From positions 2,852,001 to 2,916,000 of the forward strand of contig NZ_CP101156.1 of the NCBI RefSeq assembly GCF_024298845.1: DNA of 64,000 nucleotides, given 5' to 3'. The notes beneath the pieces are model-generated. The model was not told the DNA's origin, ran no database searches, and was given only the letters and a program-made list of their open reading frames with translations. Positions 34,066 through 42,884 of the stretch are shown here, in pieces (position 1 is the first letter of the stretch; every line of letters starts with the position of its first letter). Both the position numbers and the translations under genes were made by a program. Origin of the DNA: Natronosalvus amylolyticus. GTDB taxonomy: Archaea; Halobacteriota; Halobacteria; Halobacteriales; Natrialbaceae.

Positions 34066-34227
34066 CTACGAGACGAACGTCAGTAGCTGTACGAGGACGC
34101 CCAGCAGGACGCCGAAAGCGATCACGGTTTTGGGGTCGATACGGATGGCGTTGGAGTCCTCGGAGTCGAAGTACCGGACGAGCCCGGCACTGGACATCAA
34201 GCCGCCAGTGTTCTGTCCTCTGTCCAT
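34066..34227 (-). CDS. secG: Preprotein translocase Sec61-beta/SecG subunit
   Basis: A short 53-residue protein, [20 protein letters not shown] followed by an acidic stretch and one membrane helix ([18 protein letters not shown]). The [13 protein letters not shown] segment and the single C-terminal helix are the signature of archaeal Sec61-beta. It is the small subunit of the SecYE translocon at the cytoplasmic membrane. It is too short to be caught by a standard length cut-off. Confidence 0.92.
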   Translation of the reverse strand: MDRGQNTGGLMSSAGLVRYFDSEDSNAIRIDPKTVIAFGVLLGVLVQLLTFVS

Positions 34228-34319
34228 ACCCCTCGTTGTAAGCCATCGAAACTAAACCTTTCGACTGGGCGAGCCCCCTTCGAAGCGCTTTTTATTGGGG
34301 CCACGAAAGCGACGGCATA

Positions 34320-34580
34320 ATGCTCGAGCGCGAGCGGCTCATCGAAATCGCCGTTGCCGTCCCAGTCGTCCTCTTGATGATCGGGGCGATGATGCTGATC
34401 GGCGAGAATTACACGACCAACGACACACTCACTGCCGACGGCGGAGAGGTACTCGTCGGTGCAATCATCGGCTTCGTCTTCCTCATGCTGGCCGTCGGCT
34501 TCGTGCTGGCATACGTCACTGCCGGCGAGGACGAAGAGCCTTCGAGCGAGGGCAACAGCGACGTCGAAAACACGGCCTGA
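34320..34580 (+). CDS. Small two-helix membrane protein
   Basis: This 86-residue protein has two hydrophobic helices (about 8-27 and 44-67) and an acidic C-terminal tail (GEDEEPSSEGNSDVE). The outside loop reads GENYTTNDTLTADGGE. It is of a type widely kept in haloarchaea next to secG, with no known function. ATG 34320 is divergent from the Sec61-beta gene. Confidence 0.75.
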   Translation: MLERERLIEIAVAVPVVLLMIGAMMLIGENYTTNDTLTADGGEVLVGAIIGFVFLMLAVGFVLAYVTAGEDEEPSSEGNSDVENTA

Positions 34581-34593
34581 GAACGTTTCACTG

Positions 34594-34845
34594 TTACTCG
34601 AGGACGTCGAGCATCGATCTGAGAACGGGTTTTGGCAGCGTGTACTCGCGTTGTCGCCCATCAAGTGCCGAGGTGCGACGAACGACGACGAGGTCGTCCT
34701 CGAGCGTCGTCTGTGAAATCTCGGCACCGTCTTTCACTTCGTATTTCGGACGGGACGACTCCTCGAGGAAGGGCTGGACGGTGTGCCACACGGTCGAAGC
34801 AGAATCGGCGGAAAGTGCTACTGGGGAACGTTCAGCTTTACTCAT
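34594..34845 (-). CDS. Small conserved protein of unknown function
   Basis: This 83-residue acidic protein starts MSKAERSPVALSADSASTVW at ATG 34845; the frame is open for 20 more codons, but those are AT-rich promoter-like DNA. A central segment (EVKDGAEISQTTLEDDLVVV) is followed by a conserved-looking end (YTLPKPVLRSMLDVLE). No domain is recognised. The gene is convergent with the small membrane protein and separated from it by 13 bases. Confidence 0.65.
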   Translation of the reverse strand: MSKAERSPVALSADSASTVWHTVQPFLEESSRPKYEVKDGAEISQTTLEDDLVVVRRTSALDGRQREYTLPKPVLRSMLDVLE

Positions 34846-34995
34846 TGTTTGCGATCGGATACCTTCTCTGCACGTAAGTATATTCTCAACAAACTCTTTA
34901 TACACATTTCCTCTCTAATGTGTGTATTATGGTGGTATAATTCGTGACAATAGCTGGATAAAGTCTCACATTTCTGCAGGGTTTACTATTTTCAC

Positions 34996-36348
34996 TCAGA
35001 GGAACCCGCCCATCAGTACCAGTCCAAGGAGCAACACTAACGCGCTCATAGCAGCCACGAGCGGTTTGTTCTCCATCGCTTTCCGGTGAATCGGCAGCTT
35101 CGAATACTGCTCCCGGAACGCTTCCAGATTCGATTCGTCGTAAAAATACTTCCGCTTGAACGCGAACCGTTCGGTGACTGCACAGCCGGTACACACCGGT
35201 TCTCCCTCGAGGCGTTCGGTCTTGCTGTGGTCCCCACAGTTGATACTCCCACAGTTATCGCAGTAGGTGAACGGGCCACCTTCTTCGGCACAGTGGACAC
35301 AGCGGTGGATGCCGTCGTCGACGGTCACACGTGAGGGGCCAGCGACGTAACTCTCGTAGGTGTACCCGTATTCGCCGAGACGGATCGAATGCTGCAGTTC
35401 GGGAACGTACACCGCACTGACCGACTGGACGACGATATCCGACCCCTTCGGTTCGCAGGTTTTGTTGTAGGTGACGTTGTTATCCCCGGTGTAGGTCACC
35501 GTCGTCGTGTGCTGGCGACGCAACCGCTCGACGGCCCACTCTTTGTAGCCTGTCTCCGTCTGTCCGAACCGTTTGATCGTGACGCTATCGAACGTCGTTT
35601 CGAAGGACTCCGACTCGAGTTGAACCGTCCGGTCGATGTTGGCACTGATGAGATCCCGGACCGCTGGCTCGAACTCGCGCGGCTGCTCGCGACTCGCGTG
35701 CACGACGAACCGGTTCGTCTCGTCGATGCGATGAATCACGCCTACGGAGGTTTCGAAGACGGCATCCACTCCCGCCTCCACCGCGACCGCCGGCTCGAAC
35801 GTCGCCTCGACGTGGGTCGCTGGCAGGTCGCTCGAGTCGATGTTCCCGACGTCGCGTATCGCCTCTCGAATCGGTGTGTCCACGTCACCGGTCGGATCGA
35901 CCGGCCGCAGCGTTTCCTCACAGAGGATTTCGATGCGGCCATTGTACAGGTCGAGCCCGACTGCGTCAGCGATCTCCCGGAGGTCACGCCCGTCGATCAA
36001 CTCGATCGGGTACGGGTCGTCGTTGCGCTCGAGGCGGTTCGCGTACTCGGTTGCCGGGCCGGTGAATCGTCCCGTCGTAACGACCATTCCTCGCTTCGGG
36101 CCGTCGTACTGGTAGGTCGCAATCGCCGAATGCAGTTTCTGGACGACCGGCCGGCCGACCGTCCCGGTGTGTTTACACTCGACGACGATGGCACGACGGG
36201 TTCCATCGACGACCTCCTCCATCGTCACGTCCCGTCCCTCGTCGGCCGTCTTGACGGCCTGGCGAACGTTTTCGTAGCCGAGATTCCGGAACACGTCCTC
36301 CATGACGTCCTCGAACTCGAACCCCGACAACTCGTCCAACACTGCCAT
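34996..36348 (-). CDS. Mrr-type restriction endonuclease-like protein with zinc ribbons and C-terminal membrane helix
   Basis: This 450-residue protein begins with an Mrr_cat PD-(D/E)xK domain (about 1-125): FEDVMEDVFRNLGYENV, then DEGRDV and VVECKH as catalytic residues, and VVTTGRFT. A middle region of about 200 residues has no recognised fold. Near residues 345-395 are three Cys pairs (CVHC, CDNC, CTGC), likely zinc ribbons, and the protein ends with a helix (LVAAMSALVLLLGLVLMGGF). No methyltransferase gene is adjacent. A membrane-held nuclease that acts on incoming or modified DNA is a possible role, as inference. Confidence 0.8.
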   Translation of the reverse strand: MAVLDELSGFEFEDVMEDVFRNLGYENVRQAVKTADEGRDVTMEEVVDGTRRAIVVECKHTGTVGRPVVQKLHSAIATYQYDGPKRGMVVTTGRFTGPATEYANRLERNDDPYPIELIDGRDLREIADAVGLDLYNGRIEILCEETLRPVDPTGDVDTPIREAIRDVGNIDSSDLPATHVEATFEPAVAVEAGVDAVFETSVGVIHRIDETNRFVVHASREQPREFEPAVRDLISANIDRTVQLESESFETTFDSVTIKRFGQTETGYKEWAVERLRRQHTTTVTYTGDNNVTYNKTCEPKGSDIVVQSVSAVYVPELQHSIRLGEYGYTYESYVAGPSRVTVDDGIHRCVHCAEEGGPFTYCDNCGSINCGDHSKTERLEGEPVCTGCAVTERFAFKRKYFYDESNLEAFREQYSKLPIHRKAMENKPLVAAMSALVLLLGLVLMGGFL

Positions 36349-36463
36349 TCTCGTCTACATGTTCGTCTCGCTGGGTGTTCAAAGGTGTTGTGACCAGAGG
36401 CTCGAGGCGGGCGTATCATCACCCCTGTAGCCAAGAGCGTACGAAACACTTTCCTCGAGAAGC

Positions 36464-36550
36464 GGGTCAACCCGGATTTGAACCGAAAGAAGCCATTCCT
36501 GCTCGCTTCACTGTGCGGGCTGTGACTTCCAGGGTTCAAATCCGAGTTGG
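36464..36550. repeat. Degraded direct and exact inverted copies of the tRNA-Ile 3' end
   Basis: At 36464-36489 the plus strand resembles the 3' end of the adjacent tRNA-Ile gene (gggtcaacccggatttgaac..., about 22 of 26 matching). At 36533-36550 the 18-bp ggttcaaatccgagttgg is the exact reverse complement of the same tRNA part. No full cloverleaf can be drawn for either copy. Such copies are typical footprints of elements that integrate in tRNA 3' ends, though a decayed tRNA gene is another option. Confidence 0.6.
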
Positions 36551-36593
36551 ATTCCATATTTACGGCTCACAGAATTGCTCGCCGCAAAAGCAT

Positions 36594-36666
36594 GGGCCAA
36601 CTCGGATTTGAACCGAGAGCCTCCACCTTATCAGAGTGGCGCTCAACCTGATTGAGCTATTGGCCC
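36594..36666 (-). tRNA. tRNA-Ile (anticodon GAT)
   Basis: The 73-nt minus-strand sequence folds with acceptor GGGCCAA/TTGGCCC and anticodon loop CTGATAA (anticodon GAT). The T arm has loop TTCAAAT between CTCGG and CCGAG. It has no intron. It lies 245 bp before the Mrr-type nuclease gene, with copies of its 3' end in between. Confidence 0.95.
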
Positions 36667-36749
36667 GCTACGCAACATGAGGTTGCGCGGAGGGACGTTT
36701 AAACGTTTCTTTCTCGAGGACCCGTGCGAACCGCTACCGAGCGGAGGGG

Positions 36750-37331
36750 TCAACGGGTGTCGTCCGTGTTGACCGTATAGTCGTCTTCGCCGAGGTCGAC
36801 CGTGCCATCGCTCGAGGTGCCGTCCCCAGCGGACTCATCGCTTCGCGCTCGAGTCGGTCCGTAGCCACCGTTCGCGCCGGACCAGCTGGCACGGTGTTCC
36901 TGTTCGTCGGGAAAGCCTGCGGTCCAGACGACACCACTGGCGAAGCCGTCGGTTTTGCGGTCGAGGTAGGGAACGACCACGAACCGTTTGAGGGCCATAC
37001 GAATCGGGATTCGGGTCGGTGGGACGACGAGCAGGAACCCGATGAGGTCGGTGACGAGACCGGGAGTCAACAGGAACGCGCCGGCGGCGATCAACAGCGC
37101 GCCGTCGAGCAGCTGGTTCGTTGGCGGAGTGCCGGCTGCCAGCGAGCGCTGTGTCTTGCGTAAGGTCCGCCGACCTTCCGCACGAACGAGTAGCATGCCG
37201 ACCAGACCAGTGAGGACGACCAGCGCGATCATCCCGACCCAGCTCAACGGATCGTACTGGGTGACCACGACGGCGAGTAACACCGCGTCGAGGAACGGGA
37301 TAACCAACAGCGCGAGGATCCACCGGAGCAT
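36750..37331 (-). CDS. fxsA: FxsA family membrane protein
   Basis: This 193-residue protein has the FxsA pattern: two N-terminal helices (LALLVIPFLDAVLLAVVV, WVGMIALVVLTGLVGMLLVR), the following EGRRTLRKTQ, then LLDGALLIAAGAFLLTPGLVTD, a very conserved run. An acidic cytoplasmic tail follows. In E. coli, FxsA eases F-plasmid exclusion of phage T7; its normal role is unclear. It is co-oriented with the tRNA-Ile gene. Confidence 0.88.
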   Translation of the reverse strand: MLRWILALLVIPFLDAVLLAVVVTQYDPLSWVGMIALVVLTGLVGMLLVRAEGRRTLRKTQRSLAAGTPPTNQLLDGALLIAAGAFLLTPGLVTDLIGFLLVVPPTRIPIRMALKRFVVVPYLDRKTDGFASGVVWTAGFPDEQEHRASWSGANGGYGPTRARSDESAGDGTSSDGTVDLGEDDYTVNTDDTR

Positions 37332-37431
37332 TACCCCGAGATAGCTTGTCGAGGGTCAAAACCCTTTACTCTCGGCGGCAGTCTCGAGCCCCGAACGAAG
37401 CGCTTACACACGGGTGTGCCGACACTCGAGT

Positions 37432-39138
37432 ATGGACGACGTCACGCGTGTCGAGTGGCGCGAGTGGGGCGAGGAAGCGTTCGAGGAGGCGGCCGAACGG
37501 AACGTGCCCCTGTTGCTCTCGTTGACGGCCACCTGGTGTGATCACTGTCACGAGATGGACCGGGAAACGTACGCGGTGCCGACGCTCGCGGCGAACGTCA
37601 ACGACGGCTTCGTGCCCGTCCGGGTCGACGTCGACCGACAGCCGCGGGTGCGCGACCGGTACAACATGGGTGGCTTTCCCTCGACGGTGTTTCTGGCACC
37701 CGATGGCTCGGTGTTGACGGGGGCAGGGTATCTCGGCCCCGATGGCTTCCGACAGGTACTCGAGCAACTGCGTACGATGTGGGATTCGAAAGGGGCCGAC
37801 GCAGGGAGGGTTCCCCGGCCGCTGCAGGGTGAGGACCCCCCAGCTGGCGACCTTTCTCCGGATATCGAACGCCAGATGCTCGGTCAGCTTACCGACCGGT
37901 ACGACGAACGCGCCGGGGGCTGGGGTGAGGAGCCGAAGTTCCCACATCCAGACGCCCTCGAGTTTGCGCTCAAGCGAGACCGGACGATGGCGTTGCGCTC
38001 GTTCGACGCGGTCGCGGCCAACCTGTTCGACGAGTATGCGGGCGGCTTCCACCGGTTTGCGACGGGTCGGGACTGGTCCGGCCTCGAGCGAGAGAAACTG
38101 CTGGACTCGAACGCGGCGTTACTCCGCGCCTTCGCCAACGCGTACCTTTATACGGGCGAGGACGGCTATCGCCAGCCGGCAGCGCGAACGCTCGAGTATC
38201 TGACGACGACGCTGTGGACGACCGACGGCGACGCCGCCGACGAAGACGAACCGACTGGGGGGTACAGCGGAGCCTTCGCCGGCAGCCAGGCACCCGGTGA
38301 GCCAGCGGCCTATTCCCTCGAGGCGAGCGAGCGGGAGGAGGCCCCGGAGCCGGCGGTCGACACCACGGTATTCGCCGGGGCAAACGCGCTCGCTATCGAC
38401 GCGCTGTGCACCTATCACGCATACACCGACGACGAACGTGCGGCTCGATTCGCCGAACGAGCGCTGTCGACCCTCCGTGACCGCCTGCTCGAGGACGGCG
38501 TGACGACGCACTTTTGCACGCTCGAGAGGGGGGTGGAGACGCCGACGGAGGAAACGAGCGGTCGAGCCGAACGTGGCCTGCTGTCCGATCAGGCCCGGAT
38601 CTTGCAGGCGCTGACGAGTGCCCGAAGCGTGCTGGGGGCCGAGACGGTCGAGGACGCCGTTTCGGTCGCCGAGGCGACGGTCGACACCCTGCGCGTGGGC
38701 GATTCGTTCGTCGACGGGCCGCGAACCGGGCCGGGACTCCTCGAGCGCCCGCTTCGACCTCTCGACGGAAACGTAGAACTCGCGGACGCACTGATCGACC
38801 TGGCGGCGATTACCGGTGAGGGTCGCTACGAACGGATTGCTCGCGATGTCCTCGAGGATTTCGCCGGGGCGAGCGACCGATTTTCGATACCAGTCGCCCG
38901 ATATGCCAGCGTCGCGACGCGCCTCCTCGAGGGGACGCTCGTCGTCCGTGTCGGTGACGAAGCCGGGTCGGATCTCCATCGAGCTGCCTGCCGAGTTGCC
39001 GACCACGAGAAGGTGATCGTTCCCGACGCTGGGGACGTGCCGGCCGGCGAGGCCGTCGCGGTACGTGGTGAGCGCACGACCACTCCGGCGACAACCCCGC
39101 AGGAGTTGAGTGAGCGCGTTTCGACCCTGCTCGAGTGA
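37432..39138 (+). CDS. Thioredoxin-domain DUF255 protein (YyaL/SSP411 type)
   Basis: This 568-residue protein starts with an N-terminal thioredoxin-like domain (VEWREWGEEAFEEAAERNVP, active-site-like TWCDHCHEMD). An alpha/alpha toroid follows, as in N-acylglucosamine epimerase-like proteins (GGWGEEPKFPHP, DEYAGGFHRFATGRDW). The family's function is unsettled. At 568 residues it is shorter than the usual 650-700, mostly by loss in the C-terminal part. Start ATG 37432. Confidence 0.88.
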   Translation: MDDVTRVEWREWGEEAFEEAAERNVPLLLSLTATWCDHCHEMDRETYAVPTLAANVNDGFVPVRVDVDRQPRVRDRYNMGGFPSTVFLAPDGSVLTGAGYLGPDGFRQVLEQLRTMWDSKGADAGRVPRPLQGEDPPAGDLSPDIERQMLGQLTDRYDERAGGWGEEPKFPHPDALEFALKRDRTMALRSFDAVAANLFDEYAGGFHRFATGRDWSGLEREKLLDSNAALLRAFANAYLYTGEDGYRQPAARTLEYLTTTLWTTDGDAADEDEPTGGYSGAFAGSQAPGEPAAYSLEASEREEAPEPAVDTTVFAGANALAIDALCTYHAYTDDERAARFAERALSTLRDRLLEDGVTTHFCTLERGVETPTEETSGRAERGLLSDQARILQALTSARSVLGAETVEDAVSVAEATVDTLRVGDSFVDGPRTGPGLLERPLRPLDGNVELADALIDLAAITGEGRYERIARDVLEDFAGASDRFSIPVARYASVATRLLEGTLVVRVGDEAGSDLHRAACRVADHEKVIVPDAGDVPAGEAVAVRGERTTTPATTPQELSERVSTLLE

Positions 39139-39218
39139 GGTTTCGGCTCTTTTCGAGAACTCTCCGACTGGTCAAACTACCCAAGCGTTTATCTTTCTGT
39201 GGTGACTTTCTTCAAGAT

Positions 39219-40022
39219 ATGGCTACACTCAGGGATCTCGGGCTGTCAGAGTACGAAGCTCGAGCCTATCGGGCACTGTTAAATACGGGTCCGACAACCG
39301 CGAAAGAGTTGTCTCGTGCGAGTGACGTTCCGATGGGGCGGATTTACGACGTCCTCAACAGTATCGAACAGTACAATCTCGTCCGAAGTCAGACGGCGAG
39401 CCGGCCGAAAAAGTACGTTGCTGTCGAACCGGCGACGGCACTCGACCGGCTGCTCGACGACAAAAAACAGGAGCTGGCCGAGAAGGCCGAACAGTACGAG
39501 TCGATCGTCGACGACCTCGCGAACGAACTCGACGCGGCCGAGCCGGTCGAAGAGCAGTTCTGGACGGCAGCGGTCGGCCCCGATGAAACCATCGACCTGT
39601 TGCTCGAGCGCCTCGCGGCGGCCGATCGGGATATCGTGATGGTTGCCGCGGACCCCTCGCCACAGATCGATATTCGGACGGTCGGTGACGAGGTGCTGGC
39701 GAATCTCGAGGCGGCCCTCGACCGCGGCGTCTCCGTCGACGTGTTGATGAGCCGTAGCCTGGTCAACTCGCTGTCGCCAGCCGTCGGCAAACGCTATCAG
39801 GAGGCTTTACAAGAGCGAGAAGACTTTTCGGTGCGAACCAACGAGGACGTCAGCGGCTCCTTCAACATCATCGACGACGTCGAGGTCGTGATTCAGGTGC
39901 CGAACCCGCTCGGCTCCGGGGAGGCGTTCGGAATGATCGACCTCAAAGACCCCGAGTTCGCCGCCGACGTCCACGAGGAGTTCCTGCCGCGGTGGGAGGA
40001 AGCGACGCCGCTCGAGTTTTGA
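39219..40022 (+). CDS. TrmB family transcriptional regulator
   Basis: This 267-residue protein has an N-terminal winged helix (LGLSEYEARAYRALLNTGPT, then AKELSRASDVPMGRIYDVL) and a coiled segment (LLDDKKQELAEKAEQYESIV). The C-terminal domain is a sugar-type effector domain of the PLD-like kind (GPDETIDLLLERL, VSVDVLMSRSL). TrmB-type regulators respond to sugars or redox signals. It stands 112 bp before the ABC ATPase gene in the same direction, a possible target. Confidence 0.92.
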   Translation: MATLRDLGLSEYEARAYRALLNTGPTTAKELSRASDVPMGRIYDVLNSIEQYNLVRSQTASRPKKYVAVEPATALDRLLDDKKQELAEKAEQYESIVDDLANELDAAEPVEEQFWTAAVGPDETIDLLLERLAAADRDIVMVAADPSPQIDIRTVGDEVLANLEAALDRGVSVDVLMSRSLVNSLSPAVGKRYQEALQEREDFSVRTNEDVSGSFNIIDDVEVVIQVPNPLGSGEAFGMIDLKDPEFAADVHEEFLPRWEEATPLEF

Positions 40023-40133
40023 CCCCTTTCGTACCGAGAATCGTCGATCGAGGGCGACTTCGACAGCAGACGACACGCTCGAGGACGTGTAATAAGGCAA
40101 ATATTTTAGGGCCAGCCGACCGACCAGCGAGCA

Positions 40134-40931
40134 ATGTCCTCATCGACAGCCCTCGCCATCGAGACTGACGGGCTCACCAAGCGCTATGGCGACGAAACCG
40201 CCGTCGACGACCTCCATCTCGAGATTCCATCGGGAACGGTGTACGGCTTTCTCGGTCCAAACGGCGCTGGGAAGACGACGACGATGCGGATGCTCACGAC
40301 GCTCACTCGCCCGACGTCGGGGAGCGCTCGCGTTGCCGGCGAAGACATATCTGATCGTTCGGCGGTGACTCCTCACATCGGTTACTTGCCCGAGGAGCCG
40401 CCAATCTACGACGAACTCACCGGCCGCGAACAGCTCGAGTACGTCGCCGGCTTGCGCGACCTCGAGAGCGAGGCAGCAGGCGAGCGAATCGAACGGTTAC
40501 TCGAGCGCTTCGATCTCCTCGAAGACGCCGACAAGCGCATCGACGCCTACTCGAAAGGGATGCGCCAGAAAGTCGGCGTTATCCAGGCGGTGTTACACGA
40601 ACCGGCGGTCGCGTTCCTCGACGAGCCCACCAGCGGCCTCGACCCGCGCGCGGCACGGACCATGCGGGAGACGATTGCGGATCTGGCCGACCAGGAGATG
40701 ACCATCTTCCTCTCGACGCACATCCTCTCGGTCGTCGACGAACTGGCCGACACCATCGGCGTACTTCACGAGGGGAGGCTGGTTGCTGAAGGCGAACCCG
40801 ACGCGCTCAAATCACGCGCGGAGACCGGCGAGAGCCGCAGCCTCGAGGACGCATTCCTCGAAATCACCCAGAATGGCGGGGTACCAGAGAGCGGCGAGTT
40901 CGAGGGCGTCGCGCGCTCCAGTAGGGAGTAA
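40134..40931 (+). CDS. ABC transporter ATP-binding protein
   Basis: This 265-residue ABC ATPase has Walker A GPNGAGKTTT, the signature YSKGMRQKVGV, Walker B VAFLDEPTSGLD and the H-loop STHIL. It belongs to the CcmA/NatA-like class that pairs with ABC-2 permeases. Its probable partner is the convergent gene ending only 26 bp away. An AT-rich aataagg...aaatatttt segment before ATG 40134 is a likely promoter. Confidence 0.95.
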   Translation: MSSSTALAIETDGLTKRYGDETAVDDLHLEIPSGTVYGFLGPNGAGKTTTMRMLTTLTRPTSGSARVAGEDISDRSAVTPHIGYLPEEPPIYDELTGREQLEYVAGLRDLESEAAGERIERLLERFDLLEDADKRIDAYSKGMRQKVGVIQAVLHEPAVAFLDEPTSGLDPRAARTMRETIADLADQEMTIFLSTHILSVVDELADTIGVLHEGRLVAEGEPDALKSRAETGESRSLEDAFLEITQNGGVPESGEFEGVARSSRE

Positions 40932-40957
40932 CGTTCGCTGGCGCCCGTGTCGCGTGC

Positions 40958-42619
40958 TCACTGCACGTACGTGTCGAACCGTTCGACGGCGTAGCCGGCG
41001 GACGCCAGCGGGGCGAGGAGGCCGGCCGGAAGTGCAATCCACGCGGCGAGCGAAATCCTCGAGGCGGCGACGGTGATCGAGCCGACGGGCGAGAGCGAGA
41101 GGACTGCGGTGGCGGTGGCTGCCATCGGTTCGGCCGCGTCGGCGTACAACACTGCGGCTGCGCCGGCCGGGATGAGTATACAGAGCGTGTAGACGACGAA
41201 GGCAGTTTTACTCGGCATGACGGCTTCGCGTTTGCTGGTAAGTTTGACGCTCCCGAACCGGGGGAAGACGGTGCCGACGCCGGTCGCCAGCGCGGGGGAG
41301 GCGATCGTTCCGATCACGGTCCCGACTAGCAGAACGGCGGTCTGCTCGAGCGAGAGCGGACTGAGGAGACCGACGGCGAGGCTGACGACGATGGCGATTG
41401 GCACGCTCACGACCGTTCCGGCGACGATGTGGCCGGTGACCGCCTGTCGGCCGGTAACCGTCGAGGTGAGAACCGTCGGTAGGGCGGGGCCGAGATCGCC
41501 CAGTGGATTGAGCGTGAACAGTGCGCCAGCACCCCAGACGACGTACAGACAACAGAGGACGGCCAGCGAGGCAGGTAACGTTCCGGTGCGGGCAATCTCG
41601 TCGACGAAAAACGCCGCCATGAACAGCGGGTAGGCGACGTACAGCAGTCGAATCGGCGCGCGTTTCGCCCGTCTGATTGCCGTGAGGGCGACGGTCGTGA
41701 CCGGACGACCGAGTCCCATACCGAGCACAGCCGAGAGGCGACTCGAGGTCGGCTCACTCGCGGGTACCGTATCGGTCGGTTTGCGATACGGATCCGCGAA
41801 CCAGTGAAACGAGGTGAGCCAGGTACCGGCGCGGATGGCGACCACGGCGAGCACGCCAGTCAGGGCCAGCGAACCCCCTGCCAGAACGACCGAGGGGGAG
41901 ACGTTCGGCACGCCGAACAGCAGTAGATGCCCGGGCCATCCGAGTGGGCTCCCGCTGAAGAGATCGAACAGGAACGTCATGACTCGGTCGAACTGACCGA
42001 AGGCGATCGTTCCGAAGTAGGCGACGCCGACGAGTACTAGCAGTGGCGTCCGGAAGCGAGCGACCGGTTCGTAGACCGTCAGGAGGTGTCGAATACCGAT
42101 GCCGACGACGAATCCTGCGGGGAAAGCGGAACAGAAGAGGACGACGACGAAGGGGAGGGCGACGACGACGGGCCAGAGCGTTCCAGCACCGTAGGCGAAG
42201 GCCCCCGAAAGGACGAGCGTGATCGGGACGAGCCAGGTGAGAAACGCCAGCATCTCACCGAACACGAGACCGACGACGACGGCTGAAAGCGGGCTCGAGA
42301 CGAGCACGCACGCGGGTTCATCGAGGTCTCCGACGCTGCTCACGGTACGGACTGTCGCCAGCGCGAACAGGCCGAACCACAGCAGGGCGGTTCCACCAGT
42401 TGCGACGTCCGTGGCCGTAATCGTCTCGAAGGCGACCACGTTCCCGGCGGCGACTGCCTCGCCCACGGCGGGGAGGAGCAACGAACCAAACACGAGCATC
42501 GGCCCGAGCGCAAACACCGCGACGGCCAGCATCAACAGCAGTTTCGTCCGGTTTCCGACGACGATGCGGAACTTTCGCCGATACTCGGTCGTCCCAATGG
42601 TGAGCGCCGGCGAGGTCAT
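40958..42619 (-). CDS. ABC-2 type permease, large haloarchaeal form
   Basis: This 553-residue integral membrane protein has about 12 hydrophobic helices and begins MTSPALTIGTTEYRRKFRIV, as haloarchaeal ABC-2 permeases do. No periplasmic-binding or peptidase motif is seen. It is transcribed towards the ATPase gene; such convergent ATPase/permease pairs are odd, since the two are usually in one operon. The substrate is unknown. Confidence 0.7.
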   Translation of the reverse strand: MTSPALTIGTTEYRRKFRIVVGNRTKLLLMLAVAVFALGPMLVFGSLLLPAVGEAVAAGNVVAFETITATDVATGGTALLWFGLFALATVRTVSSVGDLDEPACVLVSSPLSAVVVGLVFGEMLAFLTWLVPITLVLSGAFAYGAGTLWPVVVALPFVVVLFCSAFPAGFVVGIGIRHLLTVYEPVARFRTPLLVLVGVAYFGTIAFGQFDRVMTFLFDLFSGSPLGWPGHLLLFGVPNVSPSVVLAGGSLALTGVLAVVAIRAGTWLTSFHWFADPYRKPTDTVPASEPTSSRLSAVLGMGLGRPVTTVALTAIRRAKRAPIRLLYVAYPLFMAAFFVDEIARTGTLPASLAVLCCLYVVWGAGALFTLNPLGDLGPALPTVLTSTVTGRQAVTGHIVAGTVVSVPIAIVVSLAVGLLSPLSLEQTAVLLVGTVIGTIASPALATGVGTVFPRFGSVKLTSKREAVMPSKTAFVVYTLCILIPAGAAAVLYADAAEPMAATATAVLSLSPVGSITVAASRISLAAWIALPAGLLAPLASAGYAVERFDTYVQ

Positions 42620-42884
42620 GATCGTTCCTCAGTGCGTACTCGTCCCTCTTGGGCAGTCACCCGTACCCCTCGAGCGGGCATCCGTTCCCTTCGAGCGATC
42701 ATGCATCTCTCTCGAGGCGATGTCGCGCTCGAGACGGTTCGCGACGCCCGTGCTGTCTGGCGATAGTGGGCAAACACATACCGATGGCTGAGAGAGCAAT
42801 CGGCCTAAAACATTCGGTTCACTGTCACCTTTCTCGTCGCCTGTCGGCAGCATCGATGTGCGCGTGGCGGTGATTGTCGTGAGT

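Noticed and set aside
36464-36550. A further intact tRNA gene or intron-bearing tRNA
   Set aside because: T-arm-like sequences are seen on both strands, but no matching 5' acceptor, D arm or anticodon stem can be drawn, so it is treated as copies of a tRNA end.
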